Part shown: positions 17,936 through 29,597 of the stretch, in pieces
Layout of the letters: each line of letters begins with the position of its first letter
Position numbering within the stretch: position 1 is the first letter of the stretch
Source of the DNA: Streptomyces novaecaesareae
GTDB taxonomy: Bacteria > Actinomycetota > Actinomycetes > Streptomycetales > Streptomycetaceae
DNA length: 44,459 bases
NCBI RefSeq assembly: GCF_000716875.1
Contig: NZ_JNWQ01000058.1
Coordinates: 1-44,459 of the forward strand
Direction of reading: 5' to 3'
The notes under the pieces: model-generated
What the model saw: only the letters and a program-made list of their open reading frames with translations
The model's database searches: none
Told to the model about the DNA's origin: nothing
Program-made: the position numbers and the translations under genes

Positions 17936-19159
17936 TCAGCTCCTCCGGAAGTCCAGCAGCAGGTGGGTGCCCAGCCCGAAGAGCAGCCCCCAGAAGGCCG
18001 AGCCGATGCCGAACAGGCTCATCCCCGACGCACTCGCCAGGAAGGTCACCACCGCCGCGTCCCGCCCGCGCTCCGCCGCGACCGCCGCGGCCAGGCTGCC
18101 CTGCAGCGAGGCGAGCAGCGCGACCCCGGCGATCACCGCGATCAGCTCCTTCGGCAGCCCGGTGAACAGGCTCACCAGCACCCCGCCGAAGCTGCCCACC
18201 AGCACGTAGAGCAGACCCGAGGACATCCCCGCGACGTACCGGCGGCGCGGGTCCGGGTGGGCGTCGGGGCCCGAGCAGATCGCCGCCGTGATCGCCGCCA
18301 GGTTCACCCCGGGCGAGCCGAACGGCGCCATCAGCATCGACACCACACCCGTCGAGCCGATCAGCAGCCGGTCGTCCGCCCGGTAGCCGAAGGCCCGCAT
18401 CACCCCGAGGCCCGGCGCGTTCTGCGAGGCCAGGGTGACGATCGTGAGCGGCAGCGCCAACCCCACCAGGGCCGCCCAGGAGAACGTCGGCACCGTCAGC
18501 ACCGGTACGGTCGGCCCGCCCGAGCCCAGGTGCAGCGGCAGGCCGACGGTGAGCGCCGCCAGCACCCCGCCGACCGCCAGCGCGACCGGTACGGCGTACC
18601 GCGGCGCGAACCGCTTGGCCAGCAGGAAGGCCGCGAAGCTGCCGACCACCAGCACCGGCGCGCTGTGCACGGCGCCGAAGATCCCGGCGCCGAAGGAGAA
18701 CAGGATGCCCGCCAGCATCGCGTTCACGATCCCCACCGGCACCGCCGCGATCAGCCGGCCGAACCAGCCGGTCACCCCGAACAGGGCGACCACCGCCGCG
18801 CTCACCAGGAACGCCCCGATCGCGTCCCGGTACGGGTAGTCGCCCAGGCTGGTCACCAGCAGCGCGGCTCCCGGGGTGGACCAGGCGGTGATCACCGGCG
18901 TCCGGGTCCACCAGCTCAGCGCGAAGCCGCTCACCCCGCTGCCTATCGCCACCGCCCAGATCCAGGACGCCGTGTGCGCCGCGTCCAGCCGTCCGGCGGC
19001 CGCCGCCGCGAGCACCACCACCAGCGGCCCCGAGAACGACACCGCGACACACACCAGCCCCGCCAGCAGCGCCGGCCCCGACACGTCCCGCCGCAGCGAC
19101 CGGCGATCCCCACTCCCGACCGGCGGCGTCTCCGGTCGGACTGTCAGCTCATCCGTCAT
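17936..19159 (-). CDS. Benzoate/H+ symporter BenE-family transporter
   Basis: 407-residue, very hydrophobic integral membrane protein with about 11-12 spans. The diagnostic BenE segments are present: SWIWAVAIGSGVSGFALSWW, TPVITAWSTPGAALL, and NAPGLGVMRAFGYRADDRLL in the second half, then GSPGVNLAAITAAICSG. The family imports benzoate or related aromatic acids with protons. No aromatic-degradation gene is nearby, so the physiological substrate is unsure. ATG 19159 has only a weak CCGGA upstream. It is divergent from the LAQTG surface protein across about 200 bp. Confidence 0.88.
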   Translation of the reverse strand: MTDELTVRPETPPVGSGDRRSLRRDVSGPALLAGLVCVAVSFSGPLVVVLAAAAAGRLDAAHTASWIWAVAIGSGVSGFALSWWTRTPVITAWSTPGAALLVTSLGDYPYRDAIGAFLVSAAVVALFGVTGWFGRLIAAVPVGIVNAMLAGILFSFGAGIFGAVHSAPVLVVGSFAAFLLAKRFAPRYAVPVALAVGGVLAALTVGLPLHLGSGGPTVPVLTVPTFSWAALVGLALPLTIVTLASQNAPGLGVMRAFGYRADDRLLIGSTGVVSMLMAPFGSPGVNLAAITAAICSGPDAHPDPRRRYVAGMSSGLLYVLVGSFGGVLVSLFTGLPKELIAVIAGVALLASLQGSLAAAVAAERGRDAAVVTFLASASGMSLFGIGSAFWGLLFGLGTHLLLDFRRS

Positions 19160-19217
19160 TCCGGCAGTATCCCGAAGCCCGTCGGAAGACTCCCGAAAAA
19201 ATCTTTTGAACTCACCT

Positions 19218-19244
19218 GCAACCCCTCCCGGGGATGCGCGTCTT
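19218..19244 (+). promoter_or_regulatory. Candidate ECF sigma-factor promoter (GCAACC-15-CGTCTT)
   Basis: GCAACC (19218-19223) and CGTCTT (19239-19244), 15 bp apart, match the AAC/GTC-type -35/-10 pair recognised by Streptomyces ECF factors such as cell-envelope-stress SigE. The predicted start near 19252 gives a leader of about 113 nt before the LAQTG-anchored protein. The match is by eye to a known consensus, and which ECF factor acts is unknown. Confidence 0.5.
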
Positions 19245-19364
19245 TACGGATGAAGGCACGGAGAGCGAGACCGGCAGAGCCGGGGGGCGCTTCCGCTCAC
19301 GAGGAGCGGGGCCGGTCGTCTTCACCAACACACCGTCAGTCACATGACCCTGGGGAGTCACGTC

Positions 19365-20309
19365 ATGCGCACGTCCGTTATCACCCGTTTTGCGAAGAAC
19401 GACCGCGCCTTCTCCGGCCGCCGCCGCATCGCCACCCTCGCCGCCGCCACCGTCCTCGCCGGCGGCATCCAGCTCCTCGCCACCGACACCGCCTGGGCCT
19501 GCGGGGACGGCGTCGACGCCGCCGACACCGCGCCGGTCTCCCAGGAGGTCACCCAGGACAACGACTTCGACCTGCACGGCCCCGGTGCGAACTCCGCCTT
19601 CATCAGCCCCACCCCGACCACGATCACCATCGGCGGCCCCAAGGTCGAGTTCGGGGTGGAGATCGCGAACTTCAGCAAGGCCGACTTCCACAAGGCCGTT
19701 GCCGGCTTCGGGCTGTTCAACCCGAGCGGCGCCACCCCCAGGCCGTCCCAGGTCAGCGTGGACGTCATGAACCATGGCCAGTGGAAGCACCTGACCATGA
19801 AGGGCAGCTGCGACCCGGCGATCCACGCCACCGGGCTGGAGTCCCTCGCCGAGCCGCTCACGGTCGGCCACGCCCGCCGCTACCTGTTCCGGGTCTCGAT
19901 CTCGGCCGACGCCCCCAAGGACGTCAAGGAGCTCCAGGTCTACGGCGGCAGCGGCAGCTTCCCGGGTGCCATGACGACGGTCAAGGTCGTCCGTCAGGCA
20001 GCCGCCGAGACCACCAAGCCGACCACCCCGGCCAAGCCCAAGCCCGCGCCGACCAAGGAGGCCGAGCCGGCCAGCGACCGGACCAAGGCCCCGGCCGCCA
20101 AGGCCGCCGAGCCCGCCAAGGCCCCCGCCGCCGCACCGGCCACCACCCCGTCCGCCGCACCGGCCACCACCGCGCCCGCCGGCACCCCCGAGCTGGCGCA
20201 GACCGGCTCCTCCTCCACCACCACCTTCCTCGCCCTGTCCTCCGCCGCGCTCCTCGCCCTCGGGGCCGGCGTCCTGATCGTCGTCCGTCGACTCCGTCCC
20301 CAGCGGTAG
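19365..20309 (+). CDS. LAQTG-type sortase-anchored surface protein
   Basis: 314 residues from ATG 19365, with GGGGAG 7 nt upstream (ATG 19344 has no such site). A basic start and hydrophobic segment ending ATDTAWA form a signal peptide. The mature domain (about 40-205) is a beta-rich, immunoglobulin-like fold with the pattern TITIGGPKVEFGVEIANFS. A long Ala/Pro/Lys/Thr linker (about 205-275) would span the wall. The C-terminus is LAQTG, a hydrophobic span (FLALSSAALLALGAGVLIVV) and RRLRPQR, the sorting signal preferred by actinobacterial class E sortases. The protein is therefore covalently wall-linked or an exposed membrane protein; its ligand is unknown. An ECF-type promoter precedes it and a very strong terminator follows. 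Confidence 0.85.
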   Translation: MRTSVITRFAKNDRAFSGRRRIATLAAATVLAGGIQLLATDTAWACGDGVDAADTAPVSQEVTQDNDFDLHGPGANSAFISPTPTTITIGGPKVEFGVEIANFSKADFHKAVAGFGLFNPSGATPRPSQVSVDVMNHGQWKHLTMKGSCDPAIHATGLESLAEPLTVGHARRYLFRVSISADAPKDVKELQVYGGSGSFPGAMTTVKVVRQAAAETTKPTTPAKPKPAPTKEAEPASDRTKAPAAKAAEPAKAPAAAPATTPSAAPATTAPAGTPELAQTGSSSTTTFLALSSAALLALGAGVLIVVRRLRPQR

Positions 20310-20326
20310 TCGAAGGGCGGGCACAC

Positions 20327-20376
20327 GAAGGAGGGGCCCTCCTCCGCACGGCGGTGCGGTGGAGGGCCCCTCCTTC
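20327..20376. terminator. Very strong bidirectional hairpin
   Basis: GAAGGAGGGGCCCTCC (20327-20342) pairs perfectly with 20361-20376. Above it, after a T-T mismatch, CCGCAC/GTGCGG add six more pairs closed by a GGCG loop. It lies 18 nt past the LAQTG gene and 22 nt from the convergent E2 stop, so it can end both transcripts. Confidence 0.85.
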
Positions 20377-20397
20377 CGTCTCAGGCCGGACGGGCCG

Positions 20398-21876
<1,479 letters not shown>

Positions 21877-21891
21877 CTTCGCTCCCCGGGA

Positions 21892-22866
21892 TCAGTACGC
21901 GAGCGCGCGGTCGACGGCGTCGAGCACGCGGTCCAGGTCGGGGAGGAAGGCCTCCTCGACGCGGGACGGCGGGTACGGCGCGTAGTAGCCGCCGACCCGA
22001 AGGACGGGTGCCTCCAGGTGGTAGAAGCACTTCTCCGTGAGCCGGGCGGCCAGTTCGGCGCCCATGCCCAGGAAGACCGGTGCCTCGTGCACCACGACGG
22101 CCCGCCCGGTGCGCCTGACCGACTCCTCCAGGGTGGTGAAGTCCACCGGGGAGAGCGAGCGCAGGTCGACGACCTCCAGCCGGCGGCCGTCCTCCTCGGC
22201 GGCCGCGGCGGCCTCCAGGCAGACCTTGACCATCGGGCCGTACGCGATCAGCGTCGCGTCGGTGCCGGGCCGGACGACGCGGGCCTCGTGCAGGCCCAGG
22301 TCGGCGGTGTCGCCGACCTCGCCCTTGTCCCAGTAACGGCGCTTGGGCTCCAGGAAGATGACCGGGTCGTCCGACTCGATCGCCTGCCGCAGCATCCAGT
22401 GCGCGTCGTGCGCGCTGGACGGGGTGACGACGCGCAGACCGGCGGTGTGCGCGAAGTACGCCTCGTGCGACTCGCTGTGGTGCTCGACCGCGCCGATGCC
22501 GCCCGCGTACGGGATGCGGATGGTGACCGGCATCTTGACGTGGCCGAGTGCGCGGGCGTGCATCTTCGCCAGCTGGGAGACGATCTGGTCGAAGGCCGGG
22601 TAGACGAAGCCGTCGAACTGGATCTCCACCACCGGGCGGTAGCCGCGCAGCGCCAGGCCGATCGCGGTGCCGACGATGCCGGACTCGGCGAGCGGGGAGT
22701 CGATCACCCGGCCCTCGCCGAAGTCCTTCTGCAGGCCGTCGGTGATCCGGAAGACGCCACCGAGCTTGCCGATGTCCTCGCCCATGAGGAGGGTCTTCGG
22801 GTCGTTCTCCAGCGCCTTGCGCAGCGCTCCGTTCAGCGCCTTGGCGATGCTCAGCTGACCGGCCAT
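21892..22866 (-). CDS. bkdG: Branched-chain 2-oxo acid dehydrogenase E1 beta subunit
   Basis: 324 residues, cytoplasmic; forms the alpha2beta2 thiamine-diphosphate decarboxylase with the next gene upstream. Conserved blocks are LLMGEDIGKLGGVFRITDGL, RVIDSPLAESGIVGTAIGLA, VEIQFDGFVYPAFDQIVSQ and RIPYAGGIGAVEHHSESHEAYF, followed by the transketolase C-terminal domain with VVDLRSLSPVDFTTLEESV. The ATG shares one base with the E1alpha stop (TGATG), so the two subunits are translationally coupled. Confidence 0.93.
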   Translation of the reverse strand: MAGQLSIAKALNGALRKALENDPKTLLMGEDIGKLGGVFRITDGLQKDFGEGRVIDSPLAESGIVGTAIGLALRGYRPVVEIQFDGFVYPAFDQIVSQLAKMHARALGHVKMPVTIRIPYAGGIGAVEHHSESHEAYFAHTAGLRVVTPSSAHDAHWMLRQAIESDDPVIFLEPKRRYWDKGEVGDTADLGLHEARVVRPGTDATLIAYGPMVKVCLEAAAAAEEDGRRLEVVDLRSLSPVDFTTLEESVRRTGRAVVVHEAPVFLGMGAELAARLTEKCFYHLEAPVLRVGGYYAPYPPSRVEEAFLPDLDRVLDAVDRALAY

Positions 22867-24020
22867 CAGTGCTTCTCCCCCGCCTCGAAGGACGCCGCGT
22901 ACTCGACGTACTCGGCCCGTTCCTCATCGACCAACGCGTGCGGCTCGCTGTACACGTGGTCGAAGATCAGGGTCGGGTCCGGGTCGGGCATGCTGCGCAC
23001 GCCCTCGCGCACCCGCAGCCCCAGCTTCTCGCTCTCGGCGTCGACGGCGGCGAAGAACTCCTCGTCGGCCAGGCCCTCCTTCTCCAGGTGGGCGCGGAGC
23101 CGGGAGATCGGGTCCTTGGCCTTCCAGGCCTCGGTCTCCTCGGTGTGCCGGTAGCGGGTGGGGTCGTCGGAGGTGGTGTGGGCGCCCATCCGGTAGGTGA
23201 ACGCCTCGATCAGCACCGGGCCGTTGCCGCTGCGGGCGTGATCGAGCGCCCAGCGGGTGACCGCGAGGCAGGCCAGCACGTCGTTGCCGTCGACCCGCAC
23301 GCCGGGGAAGCCGAAGCCGGAGGCGCGGCGGTACAGCGGGATCTTGGTCTGGGTGGTGGTGGGCTCGGAGATCGCCCACTGGTTGTTCTGGCAGAAGAAC
23401 ACCACCGGCGCGTTGTAGACGGAGGCGAAGGTGAAGGCCTCGTTGACGTCGCCCTGGCTGGAGGCGCCGTCGCCGAAGTACGCGATCACCGCGTCGTCGG
23501 TGCCGTCCTTGGTGATGCCCATCGCGTACCCGGTGGCGTGCAGGGTCTGCGCACCGATCACGATGGTGTACAGGTGGAAGTTCTTCTCGTTCGGGTCCCA
23601 GCCGCCGTGGTTCACGCCGCGGAACATGCCGAGCAGGTTGAGCGGGTCGACGTCGCGGCACCAGGCCACGCCGTGCTCGCGGTAGGTGGGGAAGGCGTAG
23701 TCGCCGGTGCGCATGGCGCGTCCGGAGCCGACCTGGGCGGCTTCCTGGCCGAGCAGCGAGGCCCACAGGCCCAGCTCGCCCTGGCGCTGCAGCGCGGTGG
23801 CCTCGCCGTCGAACCGGCGCACCAGCACCAGGTCGCGGTAGAGGGAGCGCAGCTCCTCCGGAGTGGTGGTGAGGGGGTAGTCCGGGTGCTCGACCCGCTC
23901 GCCTTCCGGCGTGAGCAGCTGGACGAGCTCCGGCTGGGCGTCCGTACCCGTGGCGCGGAGGGTGTCAGGGACAGCGGGGGCCGCCTTCTTGCGAGCCCTC
24001 GCCGTGCTTTTGACGGTCAC
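22866..24020 (-). CDS. bkdF: Branched-chain 2-oxo acid dehydrogenase E1 alpha subunit
   Basis: 384 residues from GTG 24020, chosen because GAGGAG stands 5 nt upstream (GTG 24026 overlaps that site). It decarboxylates the keto acids of Val, Leu and Ile with thiamine diphosphate. The ThDP/Mg motif runs from FGDGASSQGDVNEAF to VVFFCQNNQW; RRASGFGFPGVRVDGNDVLA and the phosphorylation-loop-like TYRMGAHTTSDDPTRYR follow. The N-terminal 25 residues are Lys/Ala-rich. It is the first gene of the E1alpha-E1beta-E2 operon, divergent from a response regulator across 426 bp that hold a perfect palindrome. Confidence 0.93.
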   Translation of the reverse strand: MTVKSTARARKKAAPAVPDTLRATGTDAQPELVQLLTPEGERVEHPDYPLTTTPEELRSLYRDLVLVRRFDGEATALQRQGELGLWASLLGQEAAQVGSGRAMRTGDYAFPTYREHGVAWCRDVDPLNLLGMFRGVNHGGWDPNEKNFHLYTIVIGAQTLHATGYAMGITKDGTDDAVIAYFGDGASSQGDVNEAFTFASVYNAPVVFFCQNNQWAISEPTTTQTKIPLYRRASGFGFPGVRVDGNDVLACLAVTRWALDHARSGNGPVLIEAFTYRMGAHTTSDDPTRYRHTEETEAWKAKDPISRLRAHLEKEGLADEEFFAAVDAESEKLGLRVREGVRSMPDPDPTLIFDHVYSEPHALVDEERAEYVEYAASFEAGEKH

Positions 24021-24155
24021 GTTCACTCCTCGGTCTGTCCGGCCGCCCGGGGTCGCCGGTGACCGGTCCGGTCACCGCCTCGCGGGGCGCGCGTGGGTGT
24101 GCGCACCTACTGCGGGGCAGGTGGTGATCCTGTTCCGACGGCGTCCCTCACGAGA

Positions 24156-24202
24156 ACGTTACCCAGCGTCCGCCCTTGGCGCGCTTGCGCTAGGACGTCC
24201 TA
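24156..24202 (-). promoter_or_regulatory. Candidate bkd promoter with 12-bp palindrome TAGGACGTCCTA
   Basis: TAGGACGTCCTA at 24191-24202 is a perfect palindrome. On the leftward strand TAACGT (24161-24156) is a -10-like hexamer. A start near 24149 would put the palindrome centre about 47 bp upstream, a common activator position and close to the -35 region. No good -35 is seen, which fits activator dependence. The rest of 24021-24446 shows no gene. Confidence 0.45.
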
Positions 24203-24446
24203 CTTGTTCAGGGCCTACAACCCCGAGGGTGCCGCGTTCGGGTCGTCGTCGGAAGGGTGGGGGTGACGGACGGCGTGACGCAGCTCTCAATTCGAGCGCC
24301 TTCAGGACACCAGCGCACGCTATCCGGGCGGACGCCCGTACGTAAGGGGGTTCCCGGTATCGGTTTGGGCGGGGCCTGGCCGGATCACATCTTTACGACG
24401 ATGCGCGCGATAGGTCTTTCCTACGGTGATATGGGAGGCTTTGGTC

Positions 24447-25106
24447 GTGACTGATAACGGACAAATCCGGGTATTCCTGCTCGATGATCACGAGGTCGTC
24501 CGGAGGGGCGTGCACGACCTGCTCTCGGTCGAGGACGACATCGAGGTGGTCGGCGAGGCCGGCACCGCCGCCGAGGCGCTCACCCGGATCCCGGCGGTCC
24601 ACCCCGACGTCGCGGTCCTCGACGTCCGACTGCCGGACGGCAACGGGGTCGAGGTCTGCCGCGAGATCCGGTCCCGGCTGCCGGAGATCAAGTGCCTGAT
24701 GCTGACCTCGTTCTCGGACGACGAGGCGCTGTTCGACTCGATCATGGCGGGCGCCTCCGGCTACGTCCTGAAGGCGATCCGCGGCACCGACCTGATCACC
24801 GCCGTCCGCGACGTCGCGGCCGGCCGCTCGCTGCTCGACCCGGTCGCCACCAGCCGGGTGCTCGCCCGGCTGCGCGACGGCGGCGAGAAGGAGGACGAGC
24901 GGCTGTCCCAACTCACCAAGCAGGAGCGGCGGATCCTCGATCTGATCGGCGAGGGGATGACCAACCGCCAGATCGGCAACGAGTTGCACCTGGCCGAGAA
25001 GACGGTGAAGAACTACGTCTCCAGCCTGCTCGCCAAGATGGGCATGGAGCGACGCACCCAAGCGGCCGCCTTCGTGGCGCGACACCAGGCCGATCACCAG
25101 TACTGA
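24447..25106 (+). CDS. Orphan LuxR/NarL-family response regulator
   Basis: 219 residues from GTG 24447, with GGGAGG 8 nt upstream. The receiver domain (about 7-120) has D13/D14, phosphoacceptor D59 in [13 protein letters not shown] and a Lys in [10 protein letters not shown]. The GerE HTH at the C-terminus begins [22 protein letters not shown] and ends in [17 protein letters not shown]. No histidine kinase is adjacent. A response regulator next to the bkd operon is a conserved streptomycete arrangement; from memory the S. coelicolor counterpart is SCO3818, reported to influence actinorhodin production, which should be checked. It may control the divergent bkd operon through the palindrome between them (inference). 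Confidence 0.88.
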   Translation: MTDNGQIRVFLLDDHEVVRRGVHDLLSVEDDIEVVGEAGTAAEALTRIPAVHPDVAVLDVRLPDGNGVEVCREIRSRLPEIKCLMLTSFSDDEALFDSIMAGASGYVLKAIRGTDLITAVRDVAAGRSLLDPVATSRVLARLRDGGEKEDERLSQLTKQERRILDLIGEGMTNRQIGNELHLAEKTVKNYVSSLLAKMGMERRTQAAAFVARHQADHQY

Positions 25107-25132
25107 CCGGGCAGTTTCACAGACCTGACGGT

Positions 25133-25163
25133 TTGTCAAGGACCCCCGCCAGGGGGCCATAAC
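25133..25163 (+). promoter_or_regulatory. Candidate promoter giving a leaderless mRNA
   Basis: TTGTCA (25133-25138, five of six to the -35 consensus) and CATAAC (25158-25163) are 19 bp apart. A start about 7 nt on falls at 25170-25172, on the GTG of the phosphotransferase gene, which has no ribosome-binding site. Between the hexamers CCCCC-GCCA-GGGGG (25143-25156) is an inverted repeat that could be an operator. Confidence 0.4.
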
Positions 25164-25171
25164 CTCTGGCT

Positions 25172-26272
25172 GTGACTTTCAGCCAGACCCTCGCCTGCGC
25201 CCCGGCCCGCCCCGACCTCTCCGCACCACCGATAGGGACCCTCAGCCCGCCCGTCCCGCACAACGCTCTCACCGAGGTCCTGGCCCGCTACCGGGTGGGG
25301 CGCCTGCTGACCGCCGAACCGGTCGCCGAAGGCCTGCTGAACCGGGGGTACCGGGTCACCACCGAGGCCGGCGAGTACTTCCTGAAGTGCTACGTCGACA
25401 CCGCCACCGCCAGCCGTCCGAAGATCCTCGCCCACCACCGCGCGATGGCCGCGCTGAACACCCTCGGACTGCCCGTCGCACCCCCGCTGGCCTGCGCCGG
25501 ACGCTCGGGCACGGTGGCCTCCTGGAGCGGCCGGATGTTCGCCCTCTTCCCCTGGGTCGACGGCCGGCACCGGCACGGCACCGAGCTCGACCCGTCGCAG
25601 TGCGAGGCGCTCGGCGCGCTGCTCGGCCGACTGCACGGCGCGCTCGACGACGTCTGCGCCCCCTTCGAACAGCCCGCCGGCTACCTCAGCGCCGACCCCG
25701 CCGACAGCGCCGGACTCGCCCGCGACCTGCGGCGCAGCGCCCGCGAGCACCGCCCGTACGGCGAACTCGACGCACTCGTCGAGCAACGGCTCACGGAACG
25801 GCTGGAACTGCTCGCCGACCACGCCCACCGCCGCCCCGCCCCGCAGGCCGCCCCGCCCACCGGCTGGACCCACGGCGACTTCCACGGCCTCAACCTGCTG
25901 TACGGCGAGGGCCCGGAGGACGGCCGGGTCGCGGCCGTCCTGGACTGGGACAAGCTCGGCCCGCAGCCGCGCGCCGAGGAGGCCGTCCGCGCCGCCACGC
26001 TGCTCTTCAACGACCGGGTGTCCGGCACCCTCGACCTGGTCCGGGTGCGCCGCTACTCCCAGGCCTACCGGGCCTGCGGCGCAGCCACCGCCGAGCACCT
26101 GGCCGCCGCCGCCCACCGGGTCTGGTGGGAGCGGCTGAACGACTTCTGGATGCTGCAGTGGCGCTACCAGCGGGCCGACCACCGGGCCGACCCGCTCTAC
26201 CCCGCCTCGGCGGGCCAGTTGGCGTGGTGGTGCCAGGAGTACGAGCAGGTCCTGGACGCCTTCGCCAACTGA
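25172..26272 (+). CDS. Aminoglycoside phosphotransferase-fold kinase (small-molecule kinase)
   Basis: 366 residues of the APH/choline-kinase fold. ATP-binding Lys72 lies in YFLKCYVD, the catalytic Brenner motif is THGDFHGLN (233-241, base Asp236, metal Asn241), and the second metal-binding motif is LDWDKLGPQPRAEE (257-270). Residues 85-160 form the usual N-lobe with a LFPWVDGR hinge. The substrate may be a sugar, amino alcohol or homoserine-like compound; nothing ties it to antibiotic resistance. The GTG start has no Shine-Dalgarno sequence and lies at the predicted transcription start, so it is probably leaderless. It converges with the kinase gene to the right. Confidence 0.85.
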   Translation: MTFSQTLACAPARPDLSAPPIGTLSPPVPHNALTEVLARYRVGRLLTAEPVAEGLLNRGYRVTTEAGEYFLKCYVDTATASRPKILAHHRAMAALNTLGLPVAPPLACAGRSGTVASWSGRMFALFPWVDGRHRHGTELDPSQCEALGALLGRLHGALDDVCAPFEQPAGYLSADPADSAGLARDLRRSAREHRPYGELDALVEQRLTERLELLADHAHRRPAPQAAPPTGWTHGDFHGLNLLYGEGPEDGRVAAVLDWDKLGPQPRAEEAVRAATLLFNDRVSGTLDLVRVRRYSQAYRACGAATAEHLAAAAHRVWWERLNDFWMLQWRYQRADHRADPLYPASAGQLAWWCQEYEQVLDAFAN

Positions 26273-26293
26273 CCGCGCCGCCGGCCGACCGCG

Positions 26294-28033
<1,740 letters not shown>

Positions 28034-28145
28034 CGCTCCTCGCCCCGGGCGTTCGCTCGGATCGCGGTGCCCTGTCGCTTACGTATCCCCGAACGCTACC
28101 GCTTCCCGGACGCGACCGTGGCACCCGCGAACCGGCCGGAAGCCG

Positions 28146-29597
28146 TCAGAGCAGGCCGTTCCGGTCGGCCGGGAGGTCCAGTACCAGCACGTCGGCGGGG
28201 CGCTCGCCGCCGGCGTGGCTGTACTTGCCGCTGGTCTTCTTGTCCGCGTTGTTGACCACGATCGCGATGATGATTCCGGCCAGCACCAGCACGCCGATGA
28301 TGATCCCGACCACGACCACCGCGGTCGAACAGCCGCCGCCGCTGGGCGCCTTCGGCTGCTGGTACGGCGGCATCGGCTGCGGCATCGGCTGCTGCGGCCC
28401 CCCTTGCTGGAGGAACTGCGGGTGCGGCGTGTGCGGGGCCTGCGGACGCGGCGTCTGGTAGGCCGGCGGCGGGGTCTGGTACTGCGGCTGCCCGCCCTGC
28501 TGCAGGTACTGCGGCTGCGGCGTGTGCGGGGCCGGCGGCGGCGTCCGGTAGGCCGGCGGCGGGGTCTGGTACTGCGGCTGCCCGCCCTGCTGCAGGTACT
28601 GCGGCTGCGGCGTGTGCGGGGCCTGCTGAGCCGGCGGGGCGGCGTGCACCGAGCGCGGGCCCTCGTTGATCACCAGCGGGGTGCTGGCCTGGAGCTTGTG
28701 CCCGTTGCCGCCGCCCTTGGCGGCCTCGATCAGCCGCTCCGCCTCGTCCCGCATCGCCGCCGCGCTCTGGAACCGGTGCGCCGGGTCCTTGCGCAGCGCC
28801 TGGGCGACGAAGGCGTCGACCTCGGGGGTGATCGAGCGGTTGACCGTGGAGGGCGCCGGCGGCTCCTCCTGGACGTGCTTGTAGGCGATCGAGAACGCCG
28901 AGTCGCCGTCGAAGACGAGCTGGCCGGTGAGCATCTCGAAGAGCATCACGCCGACCGAGTAGAGGTCGGAGCGGGCGTCCACCGGCTTGCCGAGCGCCTG
29001 CTCGGGCGAGAGGTACTGCGGGGTGCCGACCACCATGCCGGTCTGCGTCATCGACGTGACGCCGGATTCCAGCGCGCGGGCGATGCCGAAGTCCATGACC
29101 TTGACATTGCCCTTGCGGTCGAACATGACGTTGCCGGGCTTGATGTCGCGGTGCACCAGGCCCATGTCGTGCGAGGCCTCCAGCGCGTTCAGCACGCCGA
29201 CGGTGACCCGCAGGGCCGCCTCGGTCGGCATCGCGCCGTACTGGCCGATCGCCTCGTTGATCGCCTCGCGCAGGCCCTGCCCGTCGATCAGCTGCATGAC
29301 GATGTACGGCGTGCTGGAGCCGTCCGGCGCGATGTCCTCGCCGCTGTCGTACACCGTGACGATGTTCGGGTGCTCCAGCCGGGCCACCGCCTGGGCCTCG
29401 CGGCGGAACCGCTCCTTGAACGAGTCGTCCCGGCCCAGCTCGCTGTGCATGCTCTTCAGCGCGACCTGCCGGTCCAGCACGCTGTCGTAGGCGAGGTGCA
29501 CGGACGCCATGCCGCCCTCACCCAGCAGCCGCTGCAGCACATAGCGGCCGTTGCCCAGGGAGAAGCCCTCGACCGCCGCGTTGCCGTGCTCGCTCAT
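28146..29597 (-). CDS. Membrane Ser/Thr protein kinase with Gln/Pro repeat linker
   Basis: 483 residues. The kinase domain begins almost at the N-terminus (about 18-285) with LLGEGGMASVH, Lys48, HRD at 149-151, DFG at 169-171 and GTPQYLSPEQ. The activation loop TSMTQTGMVV is nearly identical to that of the neighbouring kinase, pointing to a duplication. The linker (about 320-430) is built from Tyr/Gln/Pro repeats (PHTPQPQYLQQGGQPQYQ) encoded by a 90-bp tandem repeat. A single span (VVVVGIIIGVLVLAGIIIAIVV) is followed by only about 25 external residues, so the protein has essentially no extracellular sensor. GGGGAG is 9 nt upstream of ATG 29597. It may act together with the downstream kinase. 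Confidence 0.92.
   Translation of the reverse strand: MSEHGNAAVEGFSLGNGRYVLQRLLGEGGMASVHLAYDSVLDRQVALKSMHSELGRDDSFKERFRREAQAVARLEHPNIVTVYDSGEDIAPDGSSTPYIVMQLIDGQGLREAINEAIGQYGAMPTEAALRVTVGVLNALEASHDMGLVHRDIKPGNVMFDRKGNVKVMDFGIARALESGVTSMTQTGMVVGTPQYLSPEQALGKPVDARSDLYSVGVMLFEMLTGQLVFDGDSAFSIAYKHVQEEPPAPSTVNRSITPEVDAFVAQALRKDPAHRFQSAAAMRDEAERLIEAAKGGGNGHKLQASTPLVINEGPRSVHAAPPAQQAPHTPQPQYLQQGGQPQYQTPPPAYRTPPPAPHTPQPQYLQQGGQPQYQTPPPAYQTPRPQAPHTPHPQFLQQGGPQQPMPQPMPPYQQPKAPSGGGCSTAVVVVGIIIGVLVLAGIIIAIVVNNADKKTSGKYSHAGGERPADVLVLDLPADRNGLL
28457..28623. repeat. 90-bp tandem repeat inside a kinase gene
   Basis: A 77-bp block at 28457-28533 recurs identically at 28547-28623 (offset 90 bp), and a more diverged copy precedes it near 28381-28456. 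The unit encodes 30 residues rich in Gln, Pro and Tyr in the cytosolic linker. The identity suggests recent duplication and possible length variation. Confidence 0.85.

Noticed and set aside
25172..26272. Aminoglycoside resistance gene
   Set aside because: Only the general APH kinase fold is shown; the neighbourhood gives no link to antibiotic resistance.
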